64,000 bases of DNA from an uncultured Ruminiclostridium sp. GTDB lineage: Bacteria; Bacillota; Clostridia; Oscillospirales; Acutalibacteraceae. This document shows positions 7,201-16,332 of the stretch, in pieces. Where the stretch lies: contig CABUCM010000001.1 in the NCBI GenBank assembly GCA_902490005.1, positions 1-64,000 on the forward strand. The letters run 5' to 3'. The translations under genes and the position numbers were made by a program. The notes under the pieces are model-generated. The model was not told the origin of the DNA, did not search any database, and saw nothing but the letters and a program-made list of their open reading frames with translations. The first letter of the stretch is position 1; each line of letters opens with the position of its first letter.

Positions 7201-7249
7201 CCGGCTCATAACCGGTCGGTCCGGGGTTCGAGTCCCTGATGGCCCACCA
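7201..7249 (+). other. Attachment site: 3' fragment of tRNA-Met (CAT anticodon)
   Basis: The sequence carries an anticodon arm with CAT (7207-7209), a full T-arm with GTTCGAGT loop, the 3' acceptor strand and CCA (7247-7249), but no D-arm or 5' acceptor strand. It is the half left at one prophage end after integration into a tRNA-Met gene; the intact gene should be at the other prophage end, left of base 1. Not a functional tRNA. Confidence 0.85.
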
Positions 7250-7253
7250 GAAT

Positions 7254-7299
7254 AAAAATCCGAACCTTGTTCCGGTTGGCAATGGGTTCGGATTTTTTT
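7254..7299 (+). terminator. Original host terminator of the tRNA-Met locus
   Basis: A 13-bp perfect stem (arms 7254-7266 and 7285-7297) with an 18-base loop and a T-run starts 5 bases after the CCA of the tRNA fragment. It now terminates transcripts leaving the integrase. Confidence 0.85.
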
Positions 7300-7436
7300 A
7301 TCGATTGTCAGCCTGGCACAAAAGGATCGCGCAAAAAGGGTCAAGGGAAGCCTTTTATGCTCTTGACTTTTGAAAAAGAAAAAGTTACCCTTATTTTGTC
7401 AATACTAATGATGGAAATGCTTGGCGGAAAGGTTGG

Positions 7437-8705
7437 ATGGTTATCAAGAACTTTCTAATTCACAGCAGAAGCATCGGGAAATCATCTTATCTGTGGAATT
7501 CGGCGTCCGCGATGCTGAATTCTTTCCAGACGGTGGTTATCCTGATGGTCATTTCCAGAATCGACCCTGTCAACGACGCGGGGATTTTTGTGATCGCTTA
7601 CGCTATCGGGAATTTGATGCTCACCATTGGGCGTTATGGAGTCCGCCAATTTCAGGCTTCCGATGTTGTGGAAAAATACAGCTACCGGGAGTATTACTAT
7701 TCCCGGGTTTTGACCACCGCTGTGATGCTGGTGGTTTCTCTGTGCTATATCGGTTTTGAATATGGAACCGGCCAGTATGACGGCAATAAAAGCATCGTTG
7801 TGCTGCTGATTTGCCTGGTCAAATGGATCGACGCCTTTGAGGATGTGTTCCATGGCATGCTGCAGCAGCACGACCGGCTGGATATCGGCGGAAAAATCCT
7901 GACCCTGCGCCTGTTTCTGTATACGGTCCTCTACATGGTGCTTTACGCCGTAACCAAGGACCTGATTATAACTTCTTTGGTCAGCCTGGTGTTTTCCTTT
8001 GCGCTGTTTGCTGCGCTCAACGGTATGGTGTTGAAAGCCTTTCCTGTGGAAAAGGGAAGCCTTTCCTTTCGGAAAATCGGCGGGCTGATGTGGGAATGCT
8101 TCCCGCTGTTCGGCTCTACCTTTTTGATTATGTATATTGGAAACGCGCCGAAATACGCCATCGATTCCGTGCTGTCCAACCAGGACCAGGCCAGCTTTAA
8201 TTATGTTTTTATGCCGGTATTCGTCATCAGCCTGCTGAGCAACTTTATCTATCAGCCGGTGCTGAATAAACTGGCGGTGATCTGGAATCAAAAGGAAACC
8301 TCCCGCTTTTGGAAGCTGATCGCCAAATATATCGCCGCGATTTTAGGTTTGACGGCGGCGGTAGCCATAGGGGGCTATTTCCTGGGCATCCCGGTGCTGA
8401 ATTTGATTTACGGCGTGCATCTGGAGGGATACCTGCTTCATCTGGAAATCCTTTTGGTGGGCGGCGGCCTGCTGGCGTTAATCAACTTTTTTACCATGAT
8501 TATCACCATCGTCCGGTTCCAAAAATACCTGATCGGCGGTTACGCGGTTGTGTCCTTGGCTTTTTTGCTGTTCGGCAGCAAATGCGTACAAGCCTATGGG
8601 GTGCTGGGCGTTTCCTGTTTTTACACCCTGTCTATGCTGTTTTTGGCTTTGCTTTTCTTTATCCTGCTGGTGGCTATTGCAAAACACTCCTTCAAAACCC
8701 GGTAA
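7437..8705 (+). CDS. Polysaccharide flippase (MATE/MOP superfamily, Wzx-like)
   Basis: 422 residues, very hydrophobic along the full length, with about eleven to twelve predicted membrane segments and short charged loops, as in the oligosaccharide flippase family. Such proteins turn undecaprenyl-linked sugars across the membrane for capsule or cell-wall polymer assembly. No glycosyltransferases flank it; the next genes are murE and murF, so it may serve a wall polymer, but lipid II flipping by it is not implied. ATG 7437 has only a modest GGAAAGG site. It is the first host gene after the prophage. Confidence 0.75.
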   Translation: MVIKNFLIHSRSIGKSSYLWNSASAMLNSFQTVVILMVISRIDPVNDAGIFVIAYAIGNLMLTIGRYGVRQFQASDVVEKYSYREYYYSRVLTTAVMLVVSLCYIGFEYGTGQYDGNKSIVVLLICLVKWIDAFEDVFHGMLQQHDRLDIGGKILTLRLFLYTVLYMVLYAVTKDLIITSLVSLVFSFALFAALNGMVLKAFPVEKGSLSFRKIGGLMWECFPLFGSTFLIMYIGNAPKYAIDSVLSNQDQASFNYVFMPVFVISLLSNFIYQPVLNKLAVIWNQKETSRFWKLIAKYIAAILGLTAAVAIGGYFLGIPVLNLIYGVHLEGYLLHLEILLVGGGLLALINFFTMIITIVRFQKYLIGGYAVVSLAFLLFGSKCVQAYGVLGVSCFYTLSMLFLALLFFILLVAIAKHSFKTR

Positions 8706-8824
8706 CCCTTACGGGTTCCTGAAAACTCACTCTTGCAATAAGGTTCTTTTTCCTGCATTCCATCCATAAACTAGCAGGGGAAGCCTGCTTTTCCAAATGA
8801 AAGCTTAAAAAAGGAGGAAGCGGT

Positions 8825-10303
8825 ATGCTCCCAAAACAATTAAAAGAGCTGCTTTCCGGTATTCCTTATGAATGTATCCAGGGAGATGACCAGACGGTGG
8901 TCAGCGATGTGGTTTACGATTCCCGAAAGGTGACGCCCGGATGCGTGTTTGTCTGCCTCGTCGGTTCCGCGGTGGATAGCCATCAGTACGCCGCCCAGGC
9001 GGTGGAGGCGGGGGCCTCCGCGGTGGTAGCCAGCAGGAAGCTGGCGCTTTCCCAAGGAACCTTGATTTTGGTGGAGGATACCCGCAAGGCCATGGCTTTT
9101 ATGGCGGCGGCTTTGTTCGGCCATCCCGCCTCTAAGCTGAAAACTGTGGGCATCACAGGGACCAAGGGGAAGACCACCACCGCCAGTATGATTAAAACAA
9201 TCCTGGAAAAGGGCGGGATCAAGACCGGCGTCATCGGCACCCTGGGGGTGATTATCGGGGATGCTGTCTATCCCACCAATAACACCACCCCCGAATCCTA
9301 TGACATTCAAAAATATTTGAACCAAATGGTGGAAGCGGGCTGCCAGTGCGCGGTCATGGAGGCTTCCTCCCTAGGCTTGAAATGGCACCGCACCGACGGC
9401 TTTGTATTTGATTACGGCGTGTTTACCAACTTTTCCCCGGACCATATCGGGGAAAACGAGCATGAAAGCCTGGAAGAGTACGCTTCCTGTAAAAGCCTGC
9501 TGTTTCAAAGCTGTCAGCTGGGGCTTATTAATATCGACGACCCGGCTTATGAAACCATCATCGAGGGGCATACCTGTCAAATAGAGACCTTTGGGTTTAC
9601 CAATCCCAACGCCCAGCTGAAGGGCGCCAATGAGGGGCTGATTTACCGGCCAGGCTATTTAGGGGCGCACTTCGACGTTTCCGGCACCACGAACCTTAGC
9701 GTGGATGTGGATATCCCCGGAAAGTTCAGCGCCTATAACGCCATTGCCGCCATCGCCGTGTGCCGCCATTTTCCTGTTTCTGAACAGAATATTCTGGACG
9801 GCCTGAACGAGGTAAAGGTAAAGGGCCGGGTAGAACCGGTAAAGGTGCCGGGAAATTATACCCTGCTGATCGATTACGCCCATAACGCGGTGAGCATGGA
9901 AAACATTCTCACAACCCTGCGGGAATACCACCCCCACCGGCTGATCTGTATGTTCGGCGCCGGGGGCAACCGGGCCAAATCCCGCCGATATGAGATGGGC
10001 GAGGTAAGCGGCAAGCTATCTGACTTGACAGTGATTACCGAGGACAATTCCCGGTTTGAGGATGTGATGGATATCATCAGGGATATCCAGACCGGCATGG
10101 CGAAAACACAGGGGAAAAGCGTCGTGATCCCCAACCGGAAGGACGCGATCCGATACTGTATTGAAAACGCCCAGGAGCACGACATCGTAGTGCTCGCGGG
10201 AAAGGGCCATGAGGATTACCAAGAGACCAAAGGGGTCAAACGGCATTTTGACGAGCGGGAAGTCGTGGCTGATATTTTGAAAGAATTAGGCTTGGAGGAA
10301 TAA
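8825..10303 (+). CDS. murE: UDP-MurNAc-tripeptide ligase MurE
   Basis: 492 residues, usual family length. The enzyme adds the third residue to UDP-MurNAc-L-Ala-D-Glu in the cytoplasm, using ATP. The P-loop GITGTKGKTTT starts at residue 109, the central Mur ligase domain follows (EASSLGL, DFNFSPDHI-like region) and the C-terminal domain starts near 330 (LLIDYAHN). The amino-acid-selecting loop reads D407-N-S-R410 in place of the common DNPR; the kept arginine favours meso-diaminopimelate over lysine. Strong AAGGAGGAAG site. Stop and murF start are 2 bases apart, so the pair is one operon. Confidence 0.95.
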   Translation: MLPKQLKELLSGIPYECIQGDDQTVVSDVVYDSRKVTPGCVFVCLVGSAVDSHQYAAQAVEAGASAVVASRKLALSQGTLILVEDTRKAMAFMAAALFGHPASKLKTVGITGTKGKTTTASMIKTILEKGGIKTGVIGTLGVIIGDAVYPTNNTTPESYDIQKYLNQMVEAGCQCAVMEASSLGLKWHRTDGFVFDYGVFTNFSPDHIGENEHESLEEYASCKSLLFQSCQLGLINIDDPAYETIIEGHTCQIETFGFTNPNAQLKGANEGLIYRPGYLGAHFDVSGTTNLSVDVDIPGKFSAYNAIAAIAVCRHFPVSEQNILDGLNEVKVKGRVEPVKVPGNYTLLIDYAHNAVSMENILTTLREYHPHRLICMFGAGGNRAKSRRYEMGEVSGKLSDLTVITEDNSRFEDVMDIIRDIQTGMAKTQGKSVVIPNRKDAIRYCIENAQEHDIVVLAGKGHEDYQETKGVKRHFDEREVVADILKELGLEE

Positions 10304-10305
10304 GC

Positions 10306-11688
10306 ATGGAACCGATCCGCATCAGTGAAATCGTATCGGCGGTGGGAGGCGTTTTACAAAAGGGCAATCCCAACGCTGAGGTGACCTCGGTAAGCACCAA
10401 CAGCCGGGAAATCCAGCCCGGGGCTTTGTTTGTGCCGATTATTGGGGAAAAAGTGGACGCCCACCAGTTTATCCCCATGGCGCTGGAATCCGGCGCGGAG
10501 GCGTGCTTGACCCAGGAGCCGGATGAAAGCCTGAAATTTCTGGATGGCGCCGTAATTCAGGTAGAGGATACCCAAAAGGCGCTTCAGGATTTCGCGGCCT
10601 GGTACCGGGGACGGTTTTCCATTCCGGTGATCGGCGTGACGGGCAGCGTGGGGAAATCGTCCACGAAGGAAATGATTGCCGCCGCTCTGAGCCAGGGAAA
10701 AAGGATCCACAAAACGGCGGGGAATTATAACAGCCAGATCGGCCTTCCCTTGACGGTTTTCGGCCTGGACCACACCCATGAGGTCGCCGTGATCGAAATG
10801 GGTATGAGTAATTTCGGGGAAATGGAGCGGCTCTCCGCTATCGCCCGCCCTACCAGCGCGGTGATGACCAATATTGGTATTTCCCATATTGAACAGCTAA
10901 AGACCCAGGAAAATATCCGCGGCGAAAAGCTTCATATTGCCGACACAATTGGTGAAGGCGGCGTTTTATATTTAAACGGCGACGACCCCCTTCTGCGGCC
11001 TCTGAGAGAGAGCTATCCCAAGAAAATCACTTGGTACGGTACGGCGGAGGACTGCGGCTATCGCGCGGAAAATATCGATACCGTCAAAGACTGTACCAGG
11101 TTTGACCTGCACGCGCCTTTTGGCGTCCATAAGGTGATGATCCCCGCTTTGGGGATTCACAACGTCAGCAACGCCCTGGCGGCCATTGCGGTGGCGTATG
11201 ACCAGGGACTATCTTTGGACGATATCCGCTGTGGGCTGCTGACCTATGAGGGCTTGGCCATGCGCCAGCAGATTCATGAGCTGGAAAGGGTGACCGTGAT
11301 CGACGACAGCTACAACGCCAGCCCGGATTCCATTAAAAGCGGGATCGGGGTTTTGAAAGCGGTAAAGAGCGCCGGGAAGAAAATCGCCGTGCTGGCGGAT
11401 ATGCGGGAATTGGGGGAGCATTCCGCACAGGCGCATTTTGAGCTTGGCACCTACGCTGCGAAGAACGGCGTAGACGCCATTGTCACCGTTGGAAAGGAAG
11501 CGGAGAGGATCGCGGAAGGGGCTTTGGCCGAACGGCCGGATCTTTTTGTGAAAATTTGCGCTGCCAATGACGAGGCTTTTGCTGAACTGGAAAAAATCCT
11601 GTGTGATGGGGATTGTGTTTTAATCAAAGGCTCCCGTGGGATGCATACCGACGAGATCGTGCAAAAGCTTTTGACAAAGTACCAATAA
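10306..11688 (+). CDS. murF: UDP-MurNAc-tripeptide-D-Ala-D-Ala ligase MurF
   Basis: 460 residues. It joins D-Ala-D-Ala to the UDP-MurNAc-tripeptide, the last cytoplasmic step of the wall precursor. Mur ligase signatures in order: N-terminal domain (SVSTNSREIQPGALFVPI), P-loop GVTGSVGKSSTKEM from residue 110, AVIEMGMSNFGEM, NALAAIA, and the C-terminal DDSYNASPDS. Two bases behind murE, sharing its promoter. No terminator is evident between its stop and the tRNA promoter at 11714. Confidence 0.95.
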   Translation: MEPIRISEIVSAVGGVLQKGNPNAEVTSVSTNSREIQPGALFVPIIGEKVDAHQFIPMALESGAEACLTQEPDESLKFLDGAVIQVEDTQKALQDFAAWYRGRFSIPVIGVTGSVGKSSTKEMIAAALSQGKRIHKTAGNYNSQIGLPLTVFGLDHTHEVAVIEMGMSNFGEMERLSAIARPTSAVMTNIGISHIEQLKTQENIRGEKLHIADTIGEGGVLYLNGDDPLLRPLRESYPKKITWYGTAEDCGYRAENIDTVKDCTRFDLHAPFGVHKVMIPALGIHNVSNALAAIAVAYDQGLSLDDIRCGLLTYEGLAMRQQIHELERVTVIDDSYNASPDSIKSGIGVLKAVKSAGKKIAVLADMRELGEHSAQAHFELGTYAAKNGVDAIVTVGKEAERIAEGALAERPDLFVKICAANDEAFAELEKILCDGDCVLIKGSRGMHTDEIVQKLLTKYQ

Positions 11689-11713
11689 AATCAAGAAAAT
11701 CTTTCAAAAACTC

Positions 11714-11742
11714 TTGACAGAAATCACTGGAAATGGTATTAT
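11714..11742 (+). promoter_or_regulatory. Promoter of the tRNA cluster
   Basis: TTGACA (11714-11719) and TATTAT (11737-11742) are 17 bases apart, and the first tRNA starts 35 bases after the -10. Confidence 0.85.
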
Positions 11743-11777
11743 AGTTCACGCGTCACAGATAGTTTCGGCGCGGAGTT

Positions 11778-11853
11778 AGGGGTATAGCTCAGCTGGTAGA
11801 GCAGTGGTCTCCAAAACCACGTGCCGAGGGTTCGAATCCTTCTGCCCCTGCCA
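11778..11853 (+). tRNA. tRNA-Trp (CCA anticodon)
   Basis: A complete cloverleaf: acceptor AGGGGTA/TGCCCCT, anticodon loop CTCCAAA, T-loop TTCGAAT, discriminator G and encoded CCA. First gene of a three-tRNA unit. Confidence 0.97.
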
Positions 11854-11858
11854 TTTAT

Positions 11859-11935
11859 GGTCCGGTAGTTCAGCTGGTTAGAACGCTAGCCTGTCACGCT
11901 AGAGGTCGACGGTTCGATCCCGTTCCGGATCGCCA
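11859..11935 (+). tRNA. tRNA-Asp (GTC anticodon)
   Basis: Acceptor GGTCCGG/CCGGATC, anticodon loop with GTC, T-loop TTCGATC, discriminator G and encoded CCA. Five bases after tRNA-Trp. Confidence 0.97.
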
Positions 11936-11938
11936 TTT

Positions 11939-12014
<76 letters not shown>

Positions 12015-12018
12015 CAGA

Positions 12019-12070
12019 AAACCGTATGAAATGGCCATTTTTTGGTTGTTTCATGCGGTTTTTATTTTTT
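12019..12070 (+). terminator. Terminator of the tRNA cluster
   Basis: Arms 12019-12031 and 12049-12061 (AAACCGTATGAAA with TTTCATGCGGTTT) form a 13-bp stem with one wobble, followed by TTTATTTTTT. Confidence 0.9.
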
Positions 12071-12279
12071 GTAAAAATTACGTTTGTAATTCCATAGCCG
12101 GCCAGAAAATTTTCTGATGAGGTCAAAGAATGGATTTTCCTTTTTCATTTTTTTGCTAAAAATTTACAAATGGATTCTATGGAAAGATATTGACAATTTT
12201 TGCGGTTTCCTTTAGTCTATATAGTATGTAAGTATTATGTAGACTAACTAAAAAACGAATGTAAAGCTTTTGGAGGCGG

Positions 12280-14685
12280 ATGATGAAATCTTTTAAGCGG
12301 ATTATTGCGAGTATTCTCGTGTGTGTATTTGCGGCGGCAAGCGGTATTAACGCGGTGGCTGCCAGCCCGTCGGAGAACTCCTCGGCTGCGGGCTCAGAGC
12401 CGGCCGGCAGCGTGTCTTCGTCTATAACTTCTTCCAGCGCAGGCAGCGATGGGACGCCGGATAATTCTAGTTCAGTGGCTTCTTCAGAAGCTGACAATTC
12501 TTCCACCACTTCGAAAACAGAAAATACCGATGCCTCATCTCAGATCGAGCCCAGCGCGTCTCAGAACAGCATACTTTCCGCGGGGATTGACAGCAGCGCC
12601 CAGGAGAAGGTGGCCGCGGCAGCAACGGTAGATGTTTCTTATAAAACTCATGTGCAGACCTTTGGCTGGCAGGACTGGGTAAGCAACGGCGGTTCTGCGG
12701 GCACTACCGGTTTGGCGAAACGCTTGGAATCAATCCAGATTAAAACATCTGTGCCTGCCGCTGAAGGCGGCATCCGGTATAGGACCCATGTGCAGACCTA
12801 CGGCTGGCTGGATTGGGTAAGCGACGGCGCTTCCAGCGGAACCACTGGCGAATATAAACGGCTGGAGGCTATTCAAATTGAATTGACCGGTACGCTGGCT
12901 ACTCAGTATGATGTGTATTACCGCGTCCATGCCCAGACCTTCGGCTGGCTGGATTGGGCCTGCAACGGCGCTTCGGCCGGCAGTGCCGGTTATGCCAAAC
13001 GGTTAGAGGCGATTCAGATTGTATTAGTGCCCAAGGGTGAAAAAGCTCCCGGTAGCACGGCGGATTCATATAGAGAGCTGCCCCCTTCGGTTGTTTATCA
13101 GAGCTATTTGCCCGGCAGCTGGCAGGGGACCGTTTCCGATAACACCATCAGCGGAACTGTAGGACAAGCAAAGGCGATTGAGGGAATCCGTGTGTCCTTG
13201 CAGGATAAAGCCAATTCTTTTCCCGGCTCTTCGATTGAATACTGCACCTATTTGCAGACCTATGCCTGGCAAAACTGGTCGGCAAACGGCGAAACCAGCG
13301 GCAAAGTGGGTTCCGGTAAACGGATGGAAGCGATTCAGGTGAAATTAACGGGCGCCATTGCATCTGTTTATGATGTTTATTACCGTGTCCATGTGCAGAC
13401 CTTCGGTTGGCTGGACTGGGCCTGTAACGGTCAGCCGGCGGGTACCTCAGATTACGCGAAGCGCGTGGAAGCGGTGCAAATTGTGCTGGTGAAAAAGGGG
13501 GAAGCGGCTCCCGGAAGCACAAACACGCCTTATATAACGCCTGTGGTTCCGGGGCCTTTTGAGGTCTCTTTTTCACCGTCTGGAGCTTCTAACTTTGGCG
13601 GGTTAGTTTCTATTGAGCCTAACTGTGACGTTTCCCTGGTAACTTCCGCGGAAGGCGGCGCCGGCGGCTACCAATACCGCTACCGTGCGGAATTGATTGG
13701 AGGCGCCACGCAGACCCTGATGGATTACAGCTGGAATCCCAATTATACCTGGAAAACCAGCACTCCCGGCAGATATAAGATGTATGTGGATGTAAAGGAT
13801 GCCGCGGGAACGGTAAAAACCGCTATGTTCCAGCTGTCGGTTGGCTACAGCGGCATTGACGTGTCGGAGCACCAAGGCACCATTGATTGGGCTAAGGTAA
13901 AGGCTTCCGGGATTGACTATGCCATGATCCGATCCAGCTTTGGCTGGGAAGATATCGACGACCAGACGGATGCTTCTTTGGTGCAGAATGTAAATGGCGC
14001 CAAGCAGGTGGGCCTGCCGTTTGGCTTATATCATTACAGCTATGCGGATACTGTAGAGGAAGCAGGGAAAGAAGCGCGTTTTTTGCTGCAGATTCTGAAT
14101 GAGAATAATATCAAGCCGTCTGATTTGGCTTACCCTATTGCTTTTGATATTGAAGAACAGGATCGTCTGAATGCTTCTCAGCGGAGAGTGAATACGGATA
14201 TGGTGAACACTTTCTGCGATATTATCCGAGAGGCCGGTTATCTTCCTATGGTTTACGCCAGTAAAACCGTGATTCAGAATTATTTATACTATGATGAGAT
14301 TAAGGCCAATAATATCTGGATGGCGGCTTGGACGTCCACGCCCAGCGATACCACGATTTTTGATAATTGCTACCCGATCGATATGTGGCAGTACAGTGAA
14401 AACGGCACCATTAGCGGAATCAACGGCAGAGTGGATTTAAACATCTGCTACACCACAGCGTTCCGTGACGGCAGTGCGGATACCTCACAAAAGGGGAAAG
14501 TGGTAGTCGATGCCAACAGCAGCTTGAATATCCGTAAAGATCCCAGTTCCAGTGCCGCGGTAATTGGAGTGCTGTATAGGGATGACATTGTGACCATTGT
14601 TTCAGAAACCAATGGTTGGTACCAGATTGTCACTGCCAATGGCCTGTCGGGTTATGTGTCTGCGGTCTATGTGGAAAAAATTTAA
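12280..14685 (+). CDS. Secreted ChW-repeat GH25 lysozyme with SH3 domain
   Basis: 801 residues. Signal peptide at 1-29 (basic start, hydrophobic core, AVAAS). Residues 30-110 are a Ser/Ala-rich, disordered linker. Six ChW repeats follow between about 118 and 400, each of about 38 residues with the pattern H-x-Q-T-x-G-W-x-x-W ... KRLEAIQI; repeat 4 is degenerate. A linker/Ig-like stretch (about 425-520) precedes the GH25 muramidase domain (about 522-715), with GIDVSEHQG and the catalytic FDIEE. A bacterial SH3 domain ends the protein (about 735-801). It would bind and cut peptidoglycan outside the cell, as an autolysin or against other bacteria. It stands alone between its own promoter region and a terminator. 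Confidence 0.92.
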   Translation: MMKSFKRIIASILVCVFAAASGINAVAASPSENSSAAGSEPAGSVSSSITSSSAGSDGTPDNSSSVASSEADNSSTTSKTENTDASSQIEPSASQNSILSAGIDSSAQEKVAAAATVDVSYKTHVQTFGWQDWVSNGGSAGTTGLAKRLESIQIKTSVPAAEGGIRYRTHVQTYGWLDWVSDGASSGTTGEYKRLEAIQIELTGTLATQYDVYYRVHAQTFGWLDWACNGASAGSAGYAKRLEAIQIVLVPKGEKAPGSTADSYRELPPSVVYQSYLPGSWQGTVSDNTISGTVGQAKAIEGIRVSLQDKANSFPGSSIEYCTYLQTYAWQNWSANGETSGKVGSGKRMEAIQVKLTGAIASVYDVYYRVHVQTFGWLDWACNGQPAGTSDYAKRVEAVQIVLVKKGEAAPGSTNTPYITPVVPGPFEVSFSPSGASNFGGLVSIEPNCDVSLVTSAEGGAGGYQYRYRAELIGGATQTLMDYSWNPNYTWKTSTPGRYKMYVDVKDAAGTVKTAMFQLSVGYSGIDVSEHQGTIDWAKVKASGIDYAMIRSSFGWEDIDDQTDASLVQNVNGAKQVGLPFGLYHYSYADTVEEAGKEARFLLQILNENNIKPSDLAYPIAFDIEEQDRLNASQRRVNTDMVNTFCDIIREAGYLPMVYASKTVIQNYLYYDEIKANNIWMAAWTSTPSDTTIFDNCYPIDMWQYSENGTISGINGRVDLNICYTTAFRDGSADTSQKGKVVVDANSSLNIRKDPSSSAAVIGVLYRDDIVTIVSETNGWYQIVTANGLSGYVSAVYVEKI

Positions 14686-14699
14686 TTATAGTTACCTCA

Positions 14700-14738
14700 A
14701 AGAAGCTCCGTTTCCCACGGGGCTTCTTTTCTTTTTTT
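14700..14738 (+). terminator. Terminator of the lysozyme gene
   Basis: A stem GAAGCTCCG (14702-14710) / CGGGGCTTC (14718-14726) with loop TTTCCCA is followed by TTTTCTTTTTTT. Confidence 0.9.
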
Positions 14739-14843
14739 CAGCGGTTTATAAAAATCTTTAAATGGAAAATCCTTCGTATAAAAAACTACTGAAAAAAATT
14801 ATGATAGGCTTTTATCATTCCGCTGATTTTACGGAAACAAAAA

Positions 14844-14877
14844 GGGCCTCGCCGGTAAAAACCGGCGAGGCCCTTTT
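14844..14877. terminator. Terminator, probably bidirectional, behind the cysteine-synthase-like gene
   Basis: GGGCCTCGCCGG and its exact complement pair around TAAAAA, with A-runs on the left and T-runs on the right, so it can end transcripts from both strands. It lies 5 bases after the minus-strand stop at 14882. Confidence 0.9.
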
Positions 14878-14881
14878 TGTT

Positions 14882-15892
14882 TTACCGATAAGCAATTACG
14901 TCTACCAGTTGAATGTCATTGGTCAGATACCCTTCTTTGGCGGGCTGGGGTACGGAGTAATCGGTGGACAAATATTTTTTATTGTCATCGGCAAAGACCG
15001 TGGCAATCACACTTTCTTTACCAAGGGCCTCCTGGGCGATGACAGCGCCTAAAAAGTTAGCACCGGAAGAGACTCCCACGCCGATGCCCAATTGCTCGGA
15101 AAGCATTCTGGCCATCAGGATAGAATCCCCGTCGTCCACAGAAACCACTTGGTCCAGTTCATTTAATTTTACAATACTGGGGATAAATTCATCAGAAATA
15201 CCATAGATTCGGTGCTTTCCTACCCGGTAGCCGGTGGAAAGGGTGGGGGAATTAGAGGGTTCAAGGGGATATACTTTACAGTTGGGGTTCTCTTTTTTCA
15301 GCCTTTTTCCAATCCCCATAACCGTCCCGCCGGTTCCCACTCCCGCTACCGTGCCATCCGCTTTCAAACCAAGGACAGAAAGCTGCCGGACGATCTCTTC
15401 GCCGGTGGTGAGGTAGTGGGCTTCCACATTGTCCTCATTGGAAAACTGGCGGGGCAGAAACACATTTCCCTGTTTCGCCAAATCCTCCGTCATTTGAATG
15501 GAGCCTAAAAAGCCGCCTTCCTTCTCTGACACCAGCCGGACTTTGGCCCCGTAGCTTTCCATGAGGGAAATACGTTCCCGGCTCATCCAATCGGGCATAT
15601 AAATCACCACATTGTGGCCTAAATAACTCCCCATTGCCGAAAACGCGATTCCGGTGTTGCCGCTGGTGGCTTCGGCAATGCAATCGCCTTCCTTGATGGT
15701 GTGGCTTTCATAGGCTTTTTTCAAAATGTGAAAAGCGACCCGGTCCTTAATGCTTCCAGAAAGATTATAGTATTCCGCTTTGGCGAAAATGCGCCGGTCA
15801 GACCCGCGGTATTTATATTTGATTTCAAGCAACGGCGTGTTTGAAATCATAGGAGCAATATTTTGAAACTTTATTTCCATAGTGCGATCCAT
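14882..15892 (-). CDS. PLP-dependent cysteine synthase-family protein
   Basis: 336 residues, fold type II PLP enzyme. The PLP lysine is K49 in LSGSIKDR, the asparagine loop is TSGNTGIA, and the phosphate loop is GVGTGGTVMGIG. These are the marks of O-acetylserine sulfhydrylase and close relatives (cystathionine beta-synthase, O-phosphoserine sulfhydrylase). The glycine-rich and lysine motifs are intact; substrate cannot be read from the sequence, since EATSGN replaces the usual EPTSGN and no cysE lies nearby. Starts at ATG 15892 behind GAGG. Monocistronic, with an extended -10 promoter at 15971-15979. Confidence 0.85.
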   Translation of the reverse strand: MDRTMEIKFQNIAPMISNTPLLEIKYKYRGSDRRIFAKAEYYNLSGSIKDRVAFHILKKAYESHTIKEGDCIAEATSGNTGIAFSAMGSYLGHNVVIYMPDWMSRERISLMESYGAKVRLVSEKEGGFLGSIQMTEDLAKQGNVFLPRQFSNEDNVEAHYLTTGEEIVRQLSVLGLKADGTVAGVGTGGTVMGIGKRLKKENPNCKVYPLEPSNSPTLSTGYRVGKHRIYGISDEFIPSIVKLNELDQVVSVDDGDSILMARMLSEQLGIGVGVSSGANFLGAVIAQEALGKESVIATVFADDNKKYLSTDYSVPQPAKEGYLTNDIQLVDVIAYR

Positions 15893-15970
15893 AAATTAAC
15901 CTCTTCCCATTTCAGTCCTCATGGAACCAATCCATATCCAGCCTAAACCCCTGCTGGTCAAACAAAGTTA

Positions 15971-15979
15971 TTATAGCAC
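15971..15979 (-). promoter_or_regulatory. Extended -10 promoter of the cysteine-synthase-like gene
   Basis: On the minus strand TGC-TATAAT is an extended -10 element; no good -35 is visible upstream, which is allowed for this promoter class. Confidence 0.55.
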
Positions 15980-16332
15980 ACATGCTCTGCCCCTGCCTAG
16001 CCCTATCATAGAAATTTGCTTAAAAAACCATTTTCAGCCGCGCTGGTTTGTTTTTGGCAGTGCAAAGAAACAGTCTTGAGAAAATTGAAAATTTGTTACG
16101 TTAGCTTGTTGAAAAAATGTTGCTTATCGTTATTTTTTTAAATTTAGTTTCATATAAAATATAAAAACTACAATAATGATGTATGTTTTTTATGCAATAT
16201 GCATCATTTACGAAACAATGTTACTTATTTATGATTGGAAACAGAAAGTAACAGAAACACGTAACGCTGTTTCTCAGAACCACATTTGTGAACATGTTGC
16301 AAAATTGTGCTGGGTAAAGAGGGGGAGCAGCA
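15980..16332. other. Regulatory gap upstream of the sugar operon
   Basis: No gene is supported here. The AT-rich middle (16090-16165) holds possible -10 elements such as TATAAA near 16153. An inverted repeat AATGATGTAT ... ATGCATCATT spans 16174-16208. A second dyad AGAAACA-N8-TGTTTCT at 16253-16274 lies 60 bases before the LacI-family gene and is a candidate operator. Several GTTAC/GTAAC words recur between 16090 and 16265. Confidence 0.5.

Larger units (their letters stand above)
1..7249. mobile_element. Right end of a prophage integrated at a tRNA-Met gene (left part outside window)
   Basis: The block holds, from right to left, a tRNA-Met 3' fragment, a tyrosine integrase, RhuM, ImmA/IrrE, a repressor, a divergent Cro-like gene and a leftward train of tiny early genes ending in a Sak-type annealing protein. 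This is the usual lysogeny-plus-early end of a temperate Firmicutes phage. Host-type genes start right of 7249. The structural genes and the other attachment site must lie left of base 1. The switch region around 2400-3500 is visibly more AT-rich than the host genes. Confidence 0.9.

Noticed and set aside
7201..7249. A functional tRNA-Met gene.
   Set aside because: The 5' acceptor strand and D-arm are missing; the upstream bases cannot pair with the acceptor 3' strand.
7482..8291. A 269-codon open frame on the minus strand across the flippase gene.
   Set aside because: Shadow frame: no ribosome site, histidine/glutamine-rich low-quality composition, and the plus frame is a clear membrane protein.
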